DNA of 64,000 nucleotides from Gordonibacter sp. 28C (GCF_003339845.1 NZ_PPTR01000002.1:124001-188000), one strand, 5' to 3'; positions 1 through 9,589 are shown, counted from the first letter of the stretch. Made by a program: numbers and translations. The notes: generated by a model not told the origin, from the sequence alone.

Positions 1-249
1 GAGCGTGACCATGGCCTTCTTCCACGTGCGGGTCTTGCCCAGCTGGTAGCGAACGCGCTTGGGCTTCGGCTTCACGTTCAGCGTGTTCACCTTGACCACC
101 TTCACGTCGAAGATGGCCTCGACGGCCTGGGCGATCTCCACCTTGTTGGAGTCCTTCGCCACCTCGAACGTGTACGTGTTCTGCTCCATCATGTCGTAGC
201 TATGCTCCGTGATGATGGGGCGGATGATAACCTCGCGGGGATCCTTCAT
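1..249 (-). CDS. rplW: 50S ribosomal protein L23, 3' end cut by window
   Basis: Component of the large ribosomal subunit near the exit tunnel. The reverse strand from 249 reads MKDPREVIIRPIITEHSYD and continues through a KPKPKRVRYQLGKTRTWKKA segment, which is the L23 fold with its basic loop. The ATG at 249-247 overlaps the TAA stop of rplD by one base (TAATG), so translation is probably coupled. The C-terminal end, about a dozen residues, lies outside the window. It follows rplD in the usual S10-operon order. Confidence 0.95.
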   Translation of the reverse strand, partial: MKDPREVIIRPIITEHSYDMMEQNTYTFEVAKDSNKVEIAQAVEAIFDVKVVKVNTLNVKPKPKRVRYQLGKTRTWKKAMVTL

Positions 250-872
250 TATGCGAGCACCTCCTCGATGTACTTGAGGGCGTCGGCCGTCACCACGAGC
301 TTCTTGTTGTCGATGAGCTCGTAGGTGTTGATCTCGGACACCGGGATGATGTTCACCTTCGGGATGTTGCGGAACGACAGGTAGGTGTTCACGTCGTCGT
401 CGGCGATGACCAGCGTCACGCGGCCTTCCAGGCCGAGCGCTTTCATCGCGGCGACGGCGGCCTTCGTGGACGGCTTCTCGAACTTGAAGCCCTCGACGAT
501 CACCAACTCGTCGTCGGCCAGCTTGGCGGACAGCGCGGAGCGCATGGCCAGCTTGACCTCTTTGTTGTTCACGCGGAACGCGTAGGAACGCGGATGCGGG
601 CCGAACACGGTGCCGCCGCCGGCCCACTGGGGAGCGCGGATGGTGCCCTGACGGGCGCGGCCGGTGCCCTTCTGGCGCCACGGCTTCTTGCCGCCGCCGC
701 GCACCTGCCCGCGGGTCAGCGTGTTGCTCGTGCCCTGACGCCACGCCGCGCGCTGGGAGCGCACGACCGTGTGCATGACCGGCACGTTCGGCTCGATGCC
801 GAAAACGGAGGCGGCGAGGTCGGCGGAACCGGCCTTCTTCCCGCTCGCGTCTTTGATCTCAATCGTGGTCAT
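249..872 (-). CDS. rplD: 50S ribosomal protein L4
   Basis: Large-subunit protein of 207 residues, the normal L4 length. The basic, glycine-rich internal loop that reaches into the exit tunnel is visible at about residues 50-85 (RGGGKKPWRQKGTGRARQG, then APQWAGGG). The start at 872 has an AAGGAG ribosome site about ten bases upstream. The gene begins 34 bases after rplC and overlaps rplW by one base. In E. coli L4 represses its own operon; whether that holds here cannot be seen. Confidence 0.97.
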   Translation of the reverse strand: MTTIEIKDASGKKAGSADLAASVFGIEPNVPVMHTVVRSQRAAWRQGTSNTLTRGQVRGGGKKPWRQKGTGRARQGTIRAPQWAGGGTVFGPHPRSYAFRVNNKEVKLAMRSALSAKLADDELVIVEGFKFEKPSTKAAVAAMKALGLEGRVTLVIADDDVNTYLSFRNIPKVNIIPVSEINTYELIDNKKLVVTADALKYIEEVLA

Positions 873-906
873 AGGTGTATAACTCCTTTTGTTTCAAATC
901 CCACGT

Positions 907-1527
907 TTACGCCATGCGGACGCGAACGATGCCATTCTTGCCGCCGGGGACGGCGCCCTTCACCAGGATGAGGTTCTGATCCTCGTCGATGCGCACGACC
1001 TCCAGGTTCTTCACCGTCACGGTGTCCACGCCCATGTGGCCGGGGAGCTTGAGCCCCTTGAACACGCGGGACGGCGTGGCGCACTGGCCAACCGAACCGG
1101 GAGCGCGGTGGAAGTGCGCGCCGTGGCCGCCCGGGCCGCCGCGATGGCCGTAGCGCTTCATGACGCCGGCGAAGCCCTTGCCCTTGGACGTGCCCGTGAC
1201 GTCGACCTTCTTCGTCTCGGCGAAGGCGGCGACCGTCTGCTCGTCGCCCACGTTGTACTCGCCGGCGTTCTCCACGCGGACCTCGCGCAGGTAGCGCACG
1301 GGAGCCGTGCCCTGCTTCTCGAAGTGTCCCTTCATGGGGCGGTTGACCTTCTTCTCCTTGATGGTGCCGAAGCCCATCTGAACGGCCTCGTAGCCGTCGG
1401 TGTCCTTCGTCTTGACCTGGCAGACCTTGTTGGGCTCGGCCTGGATGACCGTCACCGGAATGACGCGGTCGTCCTCGCCGAAGATCTGGGTCATGCCGAT
1501 CTTCTTACCGTAGATTGCGTTGATCAT
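907..1527 (-). CDS. rplC: 50S ribosomal protein L3
   Basis: Large-subunit assembly protein of 206 residues. The N-terminal [10 protein letters not shown] and the central glycine/histidine-rich loop ([20 protein letters not shown]) are diagnostic of L3. The loop contacts the peptidyl-transferase centre. The start ATG lies a few bases after a GGGGG purine run. It sits 16 bases downstream of rpsJ and 34 upstream of rplD, in the standard S10 order. Confidence 0.97.
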   Translation of the reverse strand: MINAIYGKKIGMTQIFGEDDRVIPVTVIQAEPNKVCQVKTKDTDGYEAVQMGFGTIKEKKVNRPMKGHFEKQGTAPVRYLREVRVENAGEYNVGDEQTVAAFAETKKVDVTGTSKGKGFAGVMKRYGHRGGPGGHGAHFHRAPGSVGQCATPSRVFKGLKLPGHMGVDTVTVKNLEVVRIDEDQNLILVKGAVPGGKNGIVRVRMA

Positions 1528-1543
1528 TATCGCCTGACCCCCT

Positions 1544-1852
1544 TTACAGCTTGATTTCGATGTCGACGCCGGCGGGGAGATCGAGACGCATCAGGGAGTC
1601 CACCGTGTTCGGGGTGGGCTCGAGGATGTCGATGAGGCGCTTGTGCGTGCGCATCTCGAACTGCTCGCGGGAATCCTTGTCGACGTGCGGACCGCGGACG
1701 ACGCAGTACAGGTTGCGCTCCGTCGGCAGCGGGATGGGACCGGACACTTTGGCACCCGTCTTCTGCGCGGTATCGACGATGAGCTTCGTGGACTGGTCCA
1801 CGATCTCATGGTCGTACCCCTTCAAGCGGATGCGAATCTTCTGATTAGCCAC
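1544..1852 (-). CDS. rpsJ: 30S ribosomal protein S10
   Basis: Small-subunit protein and antitermination factor NusE, 102 residues (normal size). Visible family signatures are [16 protein letters not shown] at the N-terminus, then [24 protein letters not shown] and the C-terminal [11 protein letters not shown]. It normally leads the S10 operon. Here it starts only 36 bases after the fusA stop codon with no clear promoter between, so the str and S10 clusters are probably one transcription unit. No tuf gene separates them. Confidence 0.97.
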   Translation of the reverse strand: MANQKIRIRLKGYDHEIVDQSTKLIVDTAQKTGAKVSGPIPLPTERNLYCVVRGPHVDKDSREQFEMRTHKRLIDILEPTPNTVDSLMRLDLPAGVDIEIKL

Positions 1853-1888
1853 TTACCTTACCTCCGTTATGCTTCAGGTCGCGCGCGC

Positions 1889-4006
1889 TTACGCGTTCCC
1901 GCCGGCCTTGCTGATAATTTCCTCCGCCACGTTCTTCGGCACTGCCTCGTACGAATCGAACTGCATCGTGTACGAAGCGCGGCCCTGCGTGCCACTGCGC
2001 AGGTCGGTGGCGTAGCCGAACATCTCGGACAGCGGAACCTTCGCCTTGACGGTCTTGGCGTTGCCGCGATCGCCCATGCCTTGGATCTGGCCGCGACGGC
2101 TGGACAGGTTGCCCATGACGTCGCCCATGTACTCCTCGGGCGTTTCGACCTCCACGGCCATCATCGGCTCGAGGATGACCGAGGCGCCCTTCTTCAGCGC
2201 CGCCTTGATGGCCATGGAACCGGCCACCTTGAACGCCGCTTCGGACGAGTCGACCTCGTGGTAGGAGCCGTCCACCAGCTCGACGCGCACGTCGACGACG
2301 GGGTAGCCCGCGAGCACGCCGGAGTTCAGCGCCTCCTGGATGCCCTTGTCGATGGGCGTGATGTACTCCTTCGGCACGACGCCGCCCACGATCTTGTTCT
2401 CGAACAGGTAGCCGTCGCCCGGCTTCTGCGGGAACATGTTGATGACCGCGTGGCCGTACTGGCCGCGACCGCCGGACTGGCGCACGAACTTGCCCTCGAC
2501 GTTCAGGGCCTCCTTCGTGGCCGTCTCGCGATAGGCGACCTGCGGCTTGCCGACGTTCGCCTCGACCTTGAACTCGCGCAGCAGGCGGTCGACGATGATC
2601 TCGAGGTGCAGCTCGCCCATGCCGGCGATGATGGTCTGGCCGGTCTCCTGGTTGGTGGACACGCGGAACGTCGGGTCCTCCTCGGCCAGCTTCTGCAGAG
2701 CCACGCCCATCTTGTCCTGCTCGGCCTTCGTCTTCGGCTCGACGGCGATGTCGATAACCGGCTCGGCGAACTCCATGGACTCCAGGATGATGGGGTGCTT
2801 CTCGTCGCACAGCGTGTCGCCCGTGGACGTGTCCTTCAAGCCCACGACCGCCACGATGTCGCCGGCGGCGCAGCCGTCCACGTCGATGCGCTGGTTGGAG
2901 TGCATCTGCAGCAAGCGGCCGATGCGCTCCTTCTTGTCCTTGGACGCGTTCATGACGTACGAGCCGGAATCGAGCTGGCCCGAGTACACGCGCAGGTAGG
3001 TGAGCTTGCCCACGAACGGGTCGGTCATGATCTTGAAGGCCAGGGCCGAGAACGGCGCCTTCACGTCGGAGGGACGCTCGTCCTCCTCGCCCGTGTCGGG
3101 GTTCGTGCCCTTGATGGCGGGCACGTCGACCGGCGACGGCATGTAGTCGACCACGGCGTCGAGCAGCTCCTGCACGCCCTTGTTCTTGTAGGACGAGCCC
3201 ACGAACACGGGGTGGATCTGGCAGGCGATAGTGCCCTTGCGGATGGCGGTCTTCAACTCGTCGACCGTCACCTCTTCCTCCATGAGCACCTTCTCCATGA
3301 GGTCGTCGTCGCAGTCGGCAGCGGCTTCGAGCAGCTCCTGGTGGCGCAGCTCGGCCTCCTCGGCGAACTCGGCCGGGATGGCGTCCATGGGCTCGGGCCA
3401 GGTCATGCCCTTGTCGTCGGCCTTGAAGTCCCAGGCCGTCATGGTCACGAGGTCGATGACGCCCCAGAAGTTGTCCTCGGCGCCCATGGGCATCTGCGCG
3501 GCGACGGCCGGCGCGCCCAGGCGGTCCTTCATGGTGTCGATGGCGTGGAAGAAGTCGGCGCCCACGCGGTCGTACTTGTTGATGTAGGCGATGCGGGGCA
3601 CGCCGTAGCGGCTGGCCTGACGCCAGACCGTCTCGGACTGCGGCTGCACGCCGGCGACGGCGTCGAACACCGCGACCGCGCCGTCGAGCACGCGAAGCGA
3701 GCGCTCGACCTCGGCCGTGAAGTCAACGTGGCCGGGCGTGTCGATGATCTGGAAGCGGTACTCCTTGCCGTCGTCGGCACCGCCGGGGTACTTCCAGAAG
3801 CACGTGGTGGCGGCGGCCGTGATGGTCACGCCGCGCTCCTGCTCCTGAACCATCCAGTCCATCGTCGCGGCGCCGTCGTGCACCTCGCCGATCTTGTGGG
3901 TCTTGCCGGTGTAGTAGAGGATGCGCTCGGTCGTCGTCGTCTTGCCCGCGTCGATGTGGGCCATGATGCCGATGTTGCGCGTGTCTTGTAGAGAGGTTTT
4001 AGCCAT
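1889..4006 (-). CDS. fusA: Elongation factor G
   Basis: GTPase of 705 residues that drives ribosomal translocation. The G1 loop [15 protein letters not shown] (about residues 16-30), the G3 motif DTPGHVDF and the G4 motif NKYD are all intact, followed by the beta-barrel domain II and the C-terminal domains ([10 protein letters not shown], then YATDLRS near the end). It starts 14 bases after rpsG and is followed by rpsJ after 36 bases. In most bacteria tuf occupies that place, and it is absent here. Length and motifs fit canonical EF-G rather than a resistance or recycling paralogue. Confidence 0.97.
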   Translation of the reverse strand: MAKTSLQDTRNIGIMAHIDAGKTTTTERILYYTGKTHKIGEVHDGAATMDWMVQEQERGVTITAAATTCFWKYPGGADDGKEYRFQIIDTPGHVDFTAEVERSLRVLDGAVAVFDAVAGVQPQSETVWRQASRYGVPRIAYINKYDRVGADFFHAIDTMKDRLGAPAVAAQMPMGAEDNFWGVIDLVTMTAWDFKADDKGMTWPEPMDAIPAEFAEEAELRHQELLEAAADCDDDLMEKVLMEEEVTVDELKTAIRKGTIACQIHPVFVGSSYKNKGVQELLDAVVDYMPSPVDVPAIKGTNPDTGEEDERPSDVKAPFSALAFKIMTDPFVGKLTYLRVYSGQLDSGSYVMNASKDKKERIGRLLQMHSNQRIDVDGCAAGDIVAVVGLKDTSTGDTLCDEKHPIILESMEFAEPVIDIAVEPKTKAEQDKMGVALQKLAEEDPTFRVSTNQETGQTIIAGMGELHLEIIVDRLLREFKVEANVGKPQVAYRETATKEALNVEGKFVRQSGGRGQYGHAVINMFPQKPGDGYLFENKIVGGVVPKEYITPIDKGIQEALNSGVLAGYPVVDVRVELVDGSYHEVDSSEAAFKVAGSMAIKAALKKGASVILEPMMAVEVETPEEYMGDVMGNLSSRRGQIQGMGDRGNAKTVKAKVPLSEMFGYATDLRSGTQGRASYTMQFDSYEAVPKNVAEEIISKAGGNA

Positions 4007-4020
4007 AGACTGGGTCCCCC

Positions 4021-4491
4021 TTAGAAGCGGTAGTGCGAGAACGCACGGTTGGACTCGGCCATCTTGTACAGGTCCTCGCGCTTCTTCACCGACGCGCCCG
4101 TGTTCTCGGAGGCGTCCATGATCTCGGCGGCAAGGCGCTCTTTCATCGTGTGCTCCTTGCGCTTGCGCGAGAAGTCCACGATCCAGCGGATGGCGAGCGT
4201 CGTGGAACGACGGGAGTTGACCTCCATGGGCACCTGGTAGGTGGCGCCGCCCACGCGCTTGGGCTTGACTTCGAGCGTGGGGCGCACGTTGTCCATGGCC
4301 TTCTTGAACACGGCCAGCGGGTCGCCGCCCGTCTTCTGCTCGACGATCTCGAACGCACCGTAGACGATGCCCTCGGCGGTGGCCTTCTTGCCATCCAAAA
4401 GAACCTTGTTGATCAGCTGCGTGACCAAACGGTTGTTGTACTGTGCGTCCGGCTGAACTTCACGACGGACTGCTGCTGCACGACGCGGCAT
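4021..4491 (-). CDS. rpsG: 30S ribosomal protein S7
   Basis: Primary 16S rRNA-binding protein of 156 residues. It begins [11 protein letters not shown] and has the S7 segments [28 protein letters not shown] and [19 protein letters not shown]. It lies second in the str operon, 117 bases after rpsL and 14 before fusA. In E. coli S7 represses its own translation by binding the rpsL-rpsG spacer. The spacer here can also fold (see 4545-4581), so similar control is possible but unproven. Confidence 0.97.
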   Translation of the reverse strand: MPRRAAAVRREVQPDAQYNNRLVTQLINKVLLDGKKATAEGIVYGAFEIVEQKTGGDPLAVFKKAMDNVRPTLEVKPKRVGGATYQVPMEVNSRRSTTLAIRWIVDFSRKRKEHTMKERLAAEIMDASENTGASVKKREDLYKMAESNRAFSHYRF

Positions 4492-4544
4492 GTTTTCTCC
4501 TTCTTGGTCCTGCGCGCTTCGAGGCGGCTTTCACCCGCCCATTA

Positions 4545-4581
4545 GGCCGCCGCATCTCGCCCCCTTTGGGCGGAAGCGGCC
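4545..4581 (-). promoter_or_regulatory. Foldable rpsL-rpsG intercistronic spacer
   Basis: The spacer between rpsL and rpsG contains nested inverted repeats: GGCCGC at 4545-4550 pairs with GCGGCC at 4576-4581, and inside it CGCCC at 4558-4562 pairs with GGGCG at 4568-4572. In E. coli the equivalent spacer is the binding site for S7-mediated autorepression. That role is inferred from position only. Confidence 0.35.
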
Positions 4582-4608
4582 TTGCGGCCCGCGCGTCTTA
4601 GCGGTTGC

Positions 4609-4980
4609 TTACTTGGGGCGCTTGGCGCCGTAACGGCTGCGGGCCTGCTTGCGGTTGTCCACGGCGGCGCAGTCGAGCGCGGCGCGAATGACCTTGTAGC
4701 GCACGCCGGGGAGGTCCTTCACACGGCCGCCGCGCAGCAGCACCATGGAGTGCTCCTGCAGGTTGTGGCCGATGCCCGGGATGTAGGCCGTGACCTCCAT
4801 GCCGTTGACGAGGCGCACACGGCAGACCTTGCGCAGAGCCGAGTTCGGCTTTTTCGGCGTGGTGGTGAACACGCGGGTGCACACGCCGCGCTTCTGCGGG
4901 TTGCCCTTCAGAGCCGGGGTCTTCTTCTTTTCGACCGTCTTCTTGCGGCCCTTGCGGACCAACTGATTGATAGTAGGCAA
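4609..4980 (-). CDS. rpsL: 30S ribosomal protein S12 (TTG start)
   Basis: Decoding-centre protein of 123 residues. The conserved [14 protein letters not shown] segment and the later [13 protein letters not shown] loop keep the lysines at which changes give streptomycin resistance elsewhere, so a sensitive sequence is predicted. An upstream in-frame ATG exists, but S12 proteins begin (M)PTINQL. The TTG at 4980 encodes exactly that start and follows an AAGGAGA ribosome site at good spacing, so TTG is chosen. First gene of the str operon, with a promoter at 5113-5141. Confidence 0.95.
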   Translation of the reverse strand: MPTINQLVRKGRKKTVEKKKTPALKGNPQKRGVCTRVFTTTPKKPNSALRKVCRVRLVNGMEVTAYIPGIGHNLQEHSMVLLRGGRVKDLPGVRYKVIRAALDCAAVDNRKQARSRYGAKRPK

Positions 4981-5112
4981 AGCTTCTCTCCTTTTACCTC
5001 TTGCTTGTTCCGATTGCTTATATAAAGATAAGGAATCGCTTCTGCATCGCTTTCCTGTGCGCTCAGCTGATTCGCACACGAAAACATACGTCCTTCGGGG
5101 ACGCGAACGAGA

Positions 5113-5141
5113 ACTCTATCATCGCCCCCGCAGCTTGTCAA
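5113..5141 (-). promoter_or_regulatory. str operon promoter
   Basis: On the minus strand TTGACA (5141-5136) is followed by a 17-base spacer and TAGAGT (5118-5113), a near-consensus housekeeping sigma promoter. The predicted transcript starts near 5106 and has a leader of about 125 bases before the rpsL TTG. The leader includes a small CGTCC/GGACG hairpin around 5090-5104. Confidence 0.75.
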
Positions 5142-5243
5142 ACGCCACGCATCCGGGAGTATCTATACCCTTCTTCGGTGTTTTACCTGATGGAAGGTGG
5201 GAGGCGGGGCTTGTCGGGGCCGCGCCTCCACGGAATCTCGAAT

Positions 5244-5759
5244 TTATTTCTCGTCGTCGAACGCCTGCGCGCGAGCCCGCAAGAACGCGAGCATGTCCGC
5301 CGGGCAGAGGCAGGCGACGGGAGCGTGGCGCATGAGGACCGTATCGTTCGTAACGACGAAATCGGCGTCGACGCGCGCGGCGGCGGCCAGAATCAGGTCG
5401 TCCCCGAAGTCGTCGTGGAGGTCGCGGTACGTCATGGCGCGCAGGGCCTCGTTCCGGCCCACGGGCACGACCATCGACAGCTCCATGATGCTGCGCATGC
5501 TCGACCAAGCCGATTCGCGCACGGCGGCGGCCATGCCCTCGTCGACGACCTTGCCTCGCTCGCGCAGGCACCTTTTCGTCTCTTGGCAAAGGAGGAAGAA
5601 CAGGTCGGGCATCGTCGCCGACGACGTGTACAGCGCGGCGCCGGCAGTCGTCGCCGCCGTCACGAAGCGCATCGCCATTTCATGCTTTTCTGGATTGCGC
5701 TCAAGGAAGTAGTCGATCCAAACATCCGTGTCGACGAGCAGCTTCTGCGGCAAACTCAC
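5244..5759 (-). CDS. PIN-domain toxin (VapC-like ribonuclease)
   Basis: Predicted toxin of a type II toxin-antitoxin pair, 171 residues. PIN ribonucleases cleave RNA with a cluster of acidic residues. Here they are visible as LLVDTDVWIDYF near the N-terminus, DLHDDFGDDLILAAA in the middle and VVTNDTVL toward the C-terminus. The start ATG overlaps the upstream antitoxin's TGA stop (ATGA at 5756-5759), implying coupled translation. It is longer than many VapC toxins because of a helical insert in the middle. The RNA target cannot be told. Confidence 0.85.
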   Translation of the reverse strand: MSLPQKLLVDTDVWIDYFLERNPEKHEMAMRFVTAATTAGAALYTSSATMPDLFFLLCQETKRCLRERGKVVDEGMAAAVRESAWSSMRSIMELSMVVPVGRNEALRAMTYRDLHDDFGDDLILAAAARVDADFVVTNDTVLMRHAPVACLCPADMLAFLRARAQAFDDEK

Positions 5760-6175
5760 AGCAGTCCCCTTTCGGCCGCCCTCTCGCAGTACGCTTCGTA
5801 GCGCAGATCGTCATAGTAGGCCGCAAGCAGCTCGTCTTCGTCGAGATCCTCTCGGCGCTTGCCATCATAGAATTCCTCTTGCAGGTCGCGCCAATCGATC
5901 TTGCGCGGCCCCGGCACGGGCAGGTCGTTGTCGATGAAGAAGTTCCTCCAGATGTTGGCGCCCTCCTCCACCAGGGCCAGGCGACGCTGAACTTCCGCGT
6001 CGTCCGCAGCGTCGCGCGCGGGGCGCATGAACGCGGGGGGCTCGCCCTTCTCCTCGGCGTACTCCCACACGGCGCGCACCACCTGCGAGGGCGACAGCCC
6101 CCAGCGGGCGAACACCTCGTCGCCGCGCGCCTTCGTTTCCTCGTCGATGCGCACGTTCATCTGCACGGCCGCCAT
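5756..6175 (-). CDS. RelB/DinJ-family antitoxin
   Basis: Predicted antitoxin of 139 residues encoded upstream of the PIN toxin. The N-terminal MNVRIDEETKARGDEVFARWGLSPSQVVRAVW is a ribbon-helix-helix DNA-binding domain of the RelB/DinJ type (about residues 6-40). The acidic C-terminal half is the likely toxin-binding tail. An AGGAGG ribosome site precedes the start. A perfect inverted repeat covering the probable -10 region lies at 6201-6217, consistent with autorepression. Pairing a RelB/DinJ antitoxin with a PIN toxin is less usual than the RelE partner. Confidence 0.85.
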   Translation of the reverse strand: MAAVQMNVRIDEETKARGDEVFARWGLSPSQVVRAVWEYAEEKGEPPAFMRPARDAADDAEVQRRLALVEEGANIWRNFFIDNDLPVPGPRKIDWRDLQEEFYDGKRREDLDEDELLAAYYDDLRYEAYCERAAERGLL

Positions 6176-6200
6176 AGCGCCTCCTGTTCGGTCGAACTGC

Positions 6201-6217
6201 TGCTATATAGTATAGCA
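6201..6217 (-). promoter_or_regulatory. Palindromic operator/promoter of the TA operon
   Basis: TGCTATA-TAG-TATAGCA is a perfect 7-base inverted repeat with a 3-base centre. It lies 26 bases upstream of the antitoxin start and includes TATACT-like -10 sequence on the minus strand. This is the expected position for ribbon-helix-helix autorepression. The binding role is inferred. Confidence 0.6.
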
Positions 6218-6314
6218 CACAACGCACCTACGGAGGCAACGCGACCGAAGGCATGAGTCTTGCAGTGCGAGGACAAGCGCGCCCCACGGTCCGGGATGCC
6301 GACGCTTTCCGCGC

Positions 6315-7430
6315 TTAGGCTTCCACGCCTTCCTTCACCAGGGATTCCACCAAGCGTGCGGTGCCCTCGAGGTCGGCCACGGAAATGTGCTCTTCCGGGG
6401 AGTGGAAGGCCGTCATGCCCACCCCCAGCGTGACGGCGCGCACGCCGCGCGCGGCCAGGATGTTGGCGTCAGCGCCGCCGCCGTCGTGGCGGAAGCAGGG
6501 CTCGAGGCCCGCGGCGCGGGCGGCGCGGGCGGCGGCCTGCACGACCGGATCGTCTTCGTCGTACAGCACGGCGTCGTAGCTCTTCGTCCAATTCACGTCC
6601 ACCGAGCCGCCGAAGCGGGCGGCGGCCTGCTCGAGCGCGGCCGTCATGGCCTCCTTCTGCGCCTCGACGCGGTCGGTGTACAGCGAGCGGCACTCCCCCG
6701 CCAGCGTGCAGGAGTCGGGCACGACGTTCGTCTCCCGACCGCCGGAAATCACGCCGATGTTGCCCGTGGTGGCCTCGTCGATGCGGCCGAGCGGCATGGC
6801 CTCGATGGCCGCGGCAGCCATGCAGATAGCCGAGATGCCCGCTTCCGGCACCACGCCGGCGTGCGACGCGCGGCCGGCGAACGTCGCCTCCAGCCCCCAA
6901 TGGCAGGGCGCGCCCGTGACCACGGTGCCGGGAGCGCCGTCGGCGTCCAGCACGTAGCACGGGGCGCCGACGGGCAGCTCGCCCTCGGCGAGCGCGCCCG
7001 AGCCCAGCAGATGCAGCTCCTCGCACGTGGTGAGCAGCACCGTGACGTCGGGGCGAGGGGCGCCCTCCTCCACCACGCAGCGCACGCCTTCGAGGATGGC
7101 CGCGACACCCGCCTTGTCGTCGGCGGACAGGATGGTGTCTCCGGCCGAGCGCACCACGCCGTCCACCACCACGGGCTCGATGCCCGCGCACGGCTGAACG
7201 GTGTCCATGTGCGCCGACAGCACGATGTGCCCCGGCGCCGTGCCCGGCAGGTGCGCGATGAGGTTGCCCGTGTCCGACTCCGTCTGCGCTGCCGAATCGT
7301 CGAAACGCACGGAAAAGCCCAAGCTCCGCAGTTCGTCGGCGCAACGCGCGGCCATGACGGCCTCGTGGCGCGAGGGGCTTTCGATGCGGACGATGTCGCA
7401 AAACAGGTCGAGCAGGCGGGTGGGGTTCAT
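6315..7430 (-). CDS. M20 family zinc peptidase (PepT-like)
   Basis: Cytoplasmic metallopeptidase of 371 residues, similar in layout to tripeptidase T-like and M20/M25/M40 enzymes. The two-metal site is visible: SAHMDT (His, Asp), SADDKAG (bridging Asp), TTCEELHLLG (general base Glu and ligand Glu), VLDADG (Asp) and the C-terminal AFHSPEEH (His). A dimerization domain lies between. The start at 7430 (MNPTRLLDLF) is chosen because a GAAGG ribosome site lies upstream; the open frame continues much further but has no family similarity. No signal peptide. Divergent from the nitroreductase at 7626. Confidence 0.88.
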   Translation of the reverse strand: MNPTRLLDLFCDIVRIESPSRHEAVMAARCADELRSLGFSVRFDDSAAQTESDTGNLIAHLPGTAPGHIVLSAHMDTVQPCAGIEPVVVDGVVRSAGDTILSADDKAGVAAILEGVRCVVEEGAPRPDVTVLLTTCEELHLLGSGALAEGELPVGAPCYVLDADGAPGTVVTGAPCHWGLEATFAGRASHAGVVPEAGISAICMAAAAIEAMPLGRIDEATTGNIGVISGGRETNVVPDSCTLAGECRSLYTDRVEAQKEAMTAALEQAAARFGGSVDVNWTKSYDAVLYDEDDPVVQAAARAARAAGLEPCFRHDGGGADANILAARGVRAVTLGVGMTAFHSPEEHISVADLEGTARLVESLVKEGVEA

Positions 7431-7625
7431 GGATGGCTTCCTTCTCATCGTGGTTTCGGCTTGGACCTGGGGCGCGGCACCGGCGGCCACGTCGTTTGCG
7501 GCGTTCGGCGGCTCGGGCCTCCCCCGGTCCGACCGCACCATTATAATGCTAGAAGAAGAAGCGCGCCGCCCGTCTCCGGCAACGGAGCCCGAAGCGTAGC
7601 GCACGACCGATGCGGGGAGGAAGCC

Positions 7626-8201
7626 ATGCTGCGCGATATCGTGAGGTCCTGCCGGAGCTACCGCCGGTTCCACGAGGAGGAAAGCGTCGATCGAAAGCTC
7701 TTGGAGCGGTGGGTGGACACGGCGCGCCTCACGGCCTCGAGCGGCAACGCCCAGCCCTTGCGCTTCGCCATCGTGGACGACGCCCGCCGCGCTGCCGTGT
7801 TCGACTGCCTGGCCTGGGCGAAGGCGCTGCCCGAGTGGGACGGCCCCGCGCCCGGCGAGCGGCCGAGCGCCTTCGTGGTGATATGCCGCGACGCCGACCG
7901 CGCGCTGACCGACACGTACACCGCCTGGGACGAGGGCATCGCGGCGCAGACCATCATGCTGCAAGCCGCGGAGGCGGGCTTCGGCGGCTGCATCATCGGC
8001 TCGTTCAAGAAGCGCAGCCTGGCCGAGGCCCTGGGCGTCGACGGCGAGCGTTTCCAGCCCGACCTCGTGCTGGCCCTGGGCAAACCCGCCGAGGAGGTGC
8101 GCATCGAGCCCCTGCCGATCGGCGGCGCCACCGAGTACTGGCGCGACGCCGAAAGCATCCACCACGTACCCAAGCGCAGCCTGTCCGACGTGCTGCTGTA
8201 A
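7626..8201 (+). CDS. Nitroreductase family protein
   Basis: Small FMN-dependent oxidoreductase-like protein of 191 residues. Family features are an N-terminal RSCRSYRRF (FMN phosphate-binding arginines), ASSGNAQPLRF, the central IAAQTIMLQAAEAGFGGC and a C-terminal LALGKPAEEV. It starts at an ATG after GGAGGAAGCC. The protein is close to the short nitroreductases found in anaerobes. The substrate is unknown. A TATAAT at 7542-7547 may drive it. Convergent with the pyrophosphatase gene. Confidence 0.85.
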   Translation: MLRDIVRSCRSYRRFHEEESVDRKLLERWVDTARLTASSGNAQPLRFAIVDDARRAAVFDCLAWAKALPEWDGPAPGERPSAFVVICRDADRALTDTYTAWDEGIAAQTIMLQAAEAGFGGCIIGSFKKRSLAEALGVDGERFQPDLVLALGKPAEEVRIEPLPIGGATEYWRDAESIHHVPKRSLSDVLL

Positions 8202-8215
8202 CGCCCGCGAAACCC

Positions 8216-9589
8216 CTAGGCTCCCAGGATCTTGGCGGCCACCTGCTTCTTGCGGCTCAGCACGCCGGGCATCCACGTGCCGCCCTCGCCCGAGCAGTCG
8301 ATGTTGAACACGCGGTTCACGATGCGGCGGTTGCCCTCGCAGAGGAACTGGCTGCCCTCGGCCAGGATGTCCGTGACCATGAGCAGCACGAAGTCGTAGT
8401 TGTGGTCGTCGCGCAGACGGCGCATGTGCTCGCGGATCTCCTGCTCGCGCTTCATGACGGCCGGCAGGTCCACGGTCTCGTGCTGCGCGATGAGCACGGT
8501 GGCGTCGCCCAGCAGAAACTCTTTGGAATCGGCTCCCACGAGCTTGTCGACCGGCATGCTGTCCTCGCCGCCGCGGCACTTGAACACGGCGAGGCCGAAC
8601 TCGGTGGCGTCCACGCCGGCCAGGGCGGCCAGGCGCTCCACTTGCTCGCGGTCCATCTCGGTGGCCGTGGGCGACTTGAGTATGACCGTGTCCGTCATGA
8701 TGGCGGACAGCAGCACCGCGGCGATGGAGGGCGGGATGTCCACGTCGTGGCGGTCGAACTCGGTGGCCACGATGGTGGCCGTGGACCCCACGGGCAGGTT
8801 CAGGAACAGGATGGGGTTGGCCGTCGACACGTCGGCGATGCGGTGGTGGTCGACGATCTCCACGACGTCGGCCTCCTCGATGCCGTTCGCGGCCTGGCGC
8901 GTTTCGTTGTGGTCCACGAGCACCACCTTGCGCCGCGGGCGCACGGCCACGTCGGAGCGCGTGACGATGCCTATGGCGAAACGGCCCTCGTCCAACACCA
9001 CGGCCTCGCGCAGGGCGCTGGCCATGAGATCTTCCACCGCTTCTTTGAGCAGGCCGTTCTTGTCGAGCTCGAGCACGTCGGTTTCGATGATGTCGCTCAC
9101 CTTCTGCCCGAGCGAGGCTATGAGGTTGCCGGCCACGGCCATCTCGTTGGCGCCGCCGTCCTCGAGCGCGTCGGTGGCGGCCACGTAGCGCTCGGCTATC
9201 ATGCGCGTGGTGATGAGGCCCCGGTACGTGCCGTCGTCGTTCGTCACCACGAGCGCGCGCACGTTGTGCTGGCGCAGCAGGCGGCCCGCCTCCAGGAGCG
9301 TGGCGTCGTGGCCGATGGAGATGGGGTCGGGCGTCATGACGTCGGACACGCGGGCGTGCACGTGGCTCACCACCTCGGGGGCCGGGATGCCGTTCTGCTC
9401 GAGCACCCACGCGCTCTCCGGCGGCAGGGGCCCCAGGCGGGCGGGCAGGTAGCGCGGACAGGGCTCTTTGCCGTTCGCGGCACGACGCGCCAACTCGTTC
9501 TTCAGATACGCGTATCCCACCGCAGCGCAGATGGAATCGTTGTCGGGGTTCTTGTGGCCCACCACGATGATGGGTGCCGCTGTGGCCAT
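8216..9589 (-). CDS. Manganese-dependent inorganic pyrophosphatase with CBS domains
   Basis: Family II pyrophosphatase of 457 residues that hydrolyses PPi to phosphate. The DHH-superfamily metal site is seen in VGHKNPDNDSI (about residues 10-20), VLVDHNE and IVDHHRI, with the DHHA2 substrate-binding domain at the C-terminus (CSGEGG, then LSRKKQ). A pair of CBS domains is inserted after the first motif (VSDVMTPDPISI to GIVTRSDV). In this subfamily CBS domains bind adenine nucleotides and tune activity. The start at 9589 follows GGAGCGAAGCG. The longer open frame upstream is not part of the family. Confidence 0.92.
   Translation of the reverse strand: MATAAPIIVVGHKNPDNDSICAAVGYAYLKNELARRAANGKEPCPRYLPARLGPLPPESAWVLEQNGIPAPEVVSHVHARVSDVMTPDPISIGHDATLLEAGRLLRQHNVRALVVTNDDGTYRGLITTRMIAERYVAATDALEDGGANEMAVAGNLIASLGQKVSDIIETDVLELDKNGLLKEAVEDLMASALREAVVLDEGRFAIGIVTRSDVAVRPRRKVVLVDHNETRQAANGIEEADVVEIVDHHRIADVSTANPILFLNLPVGSTATIVATEFDRHDVDIPPSIAAVLLSAIMTDTVILKSPTATEMDREQVERLAALAGVDATEFGLAVFKCRGGEDSMPVDKLVGADSKEFLLGDATVLIAQHETVDLPAVMKREQEIREHMRRLRDDHNYDFVLLMVTDILAEGSQFLCEGNRRIVNRVFNIDCSGEGGTWMPGVLSRKKQVAAKILGA

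Noticed and set aside
1643-3991. A 782-codon plus-strand frame opposite fusA
   Set aside because: Antisense shadow of EF-G caused by high GC codon use; low-complexity translation.
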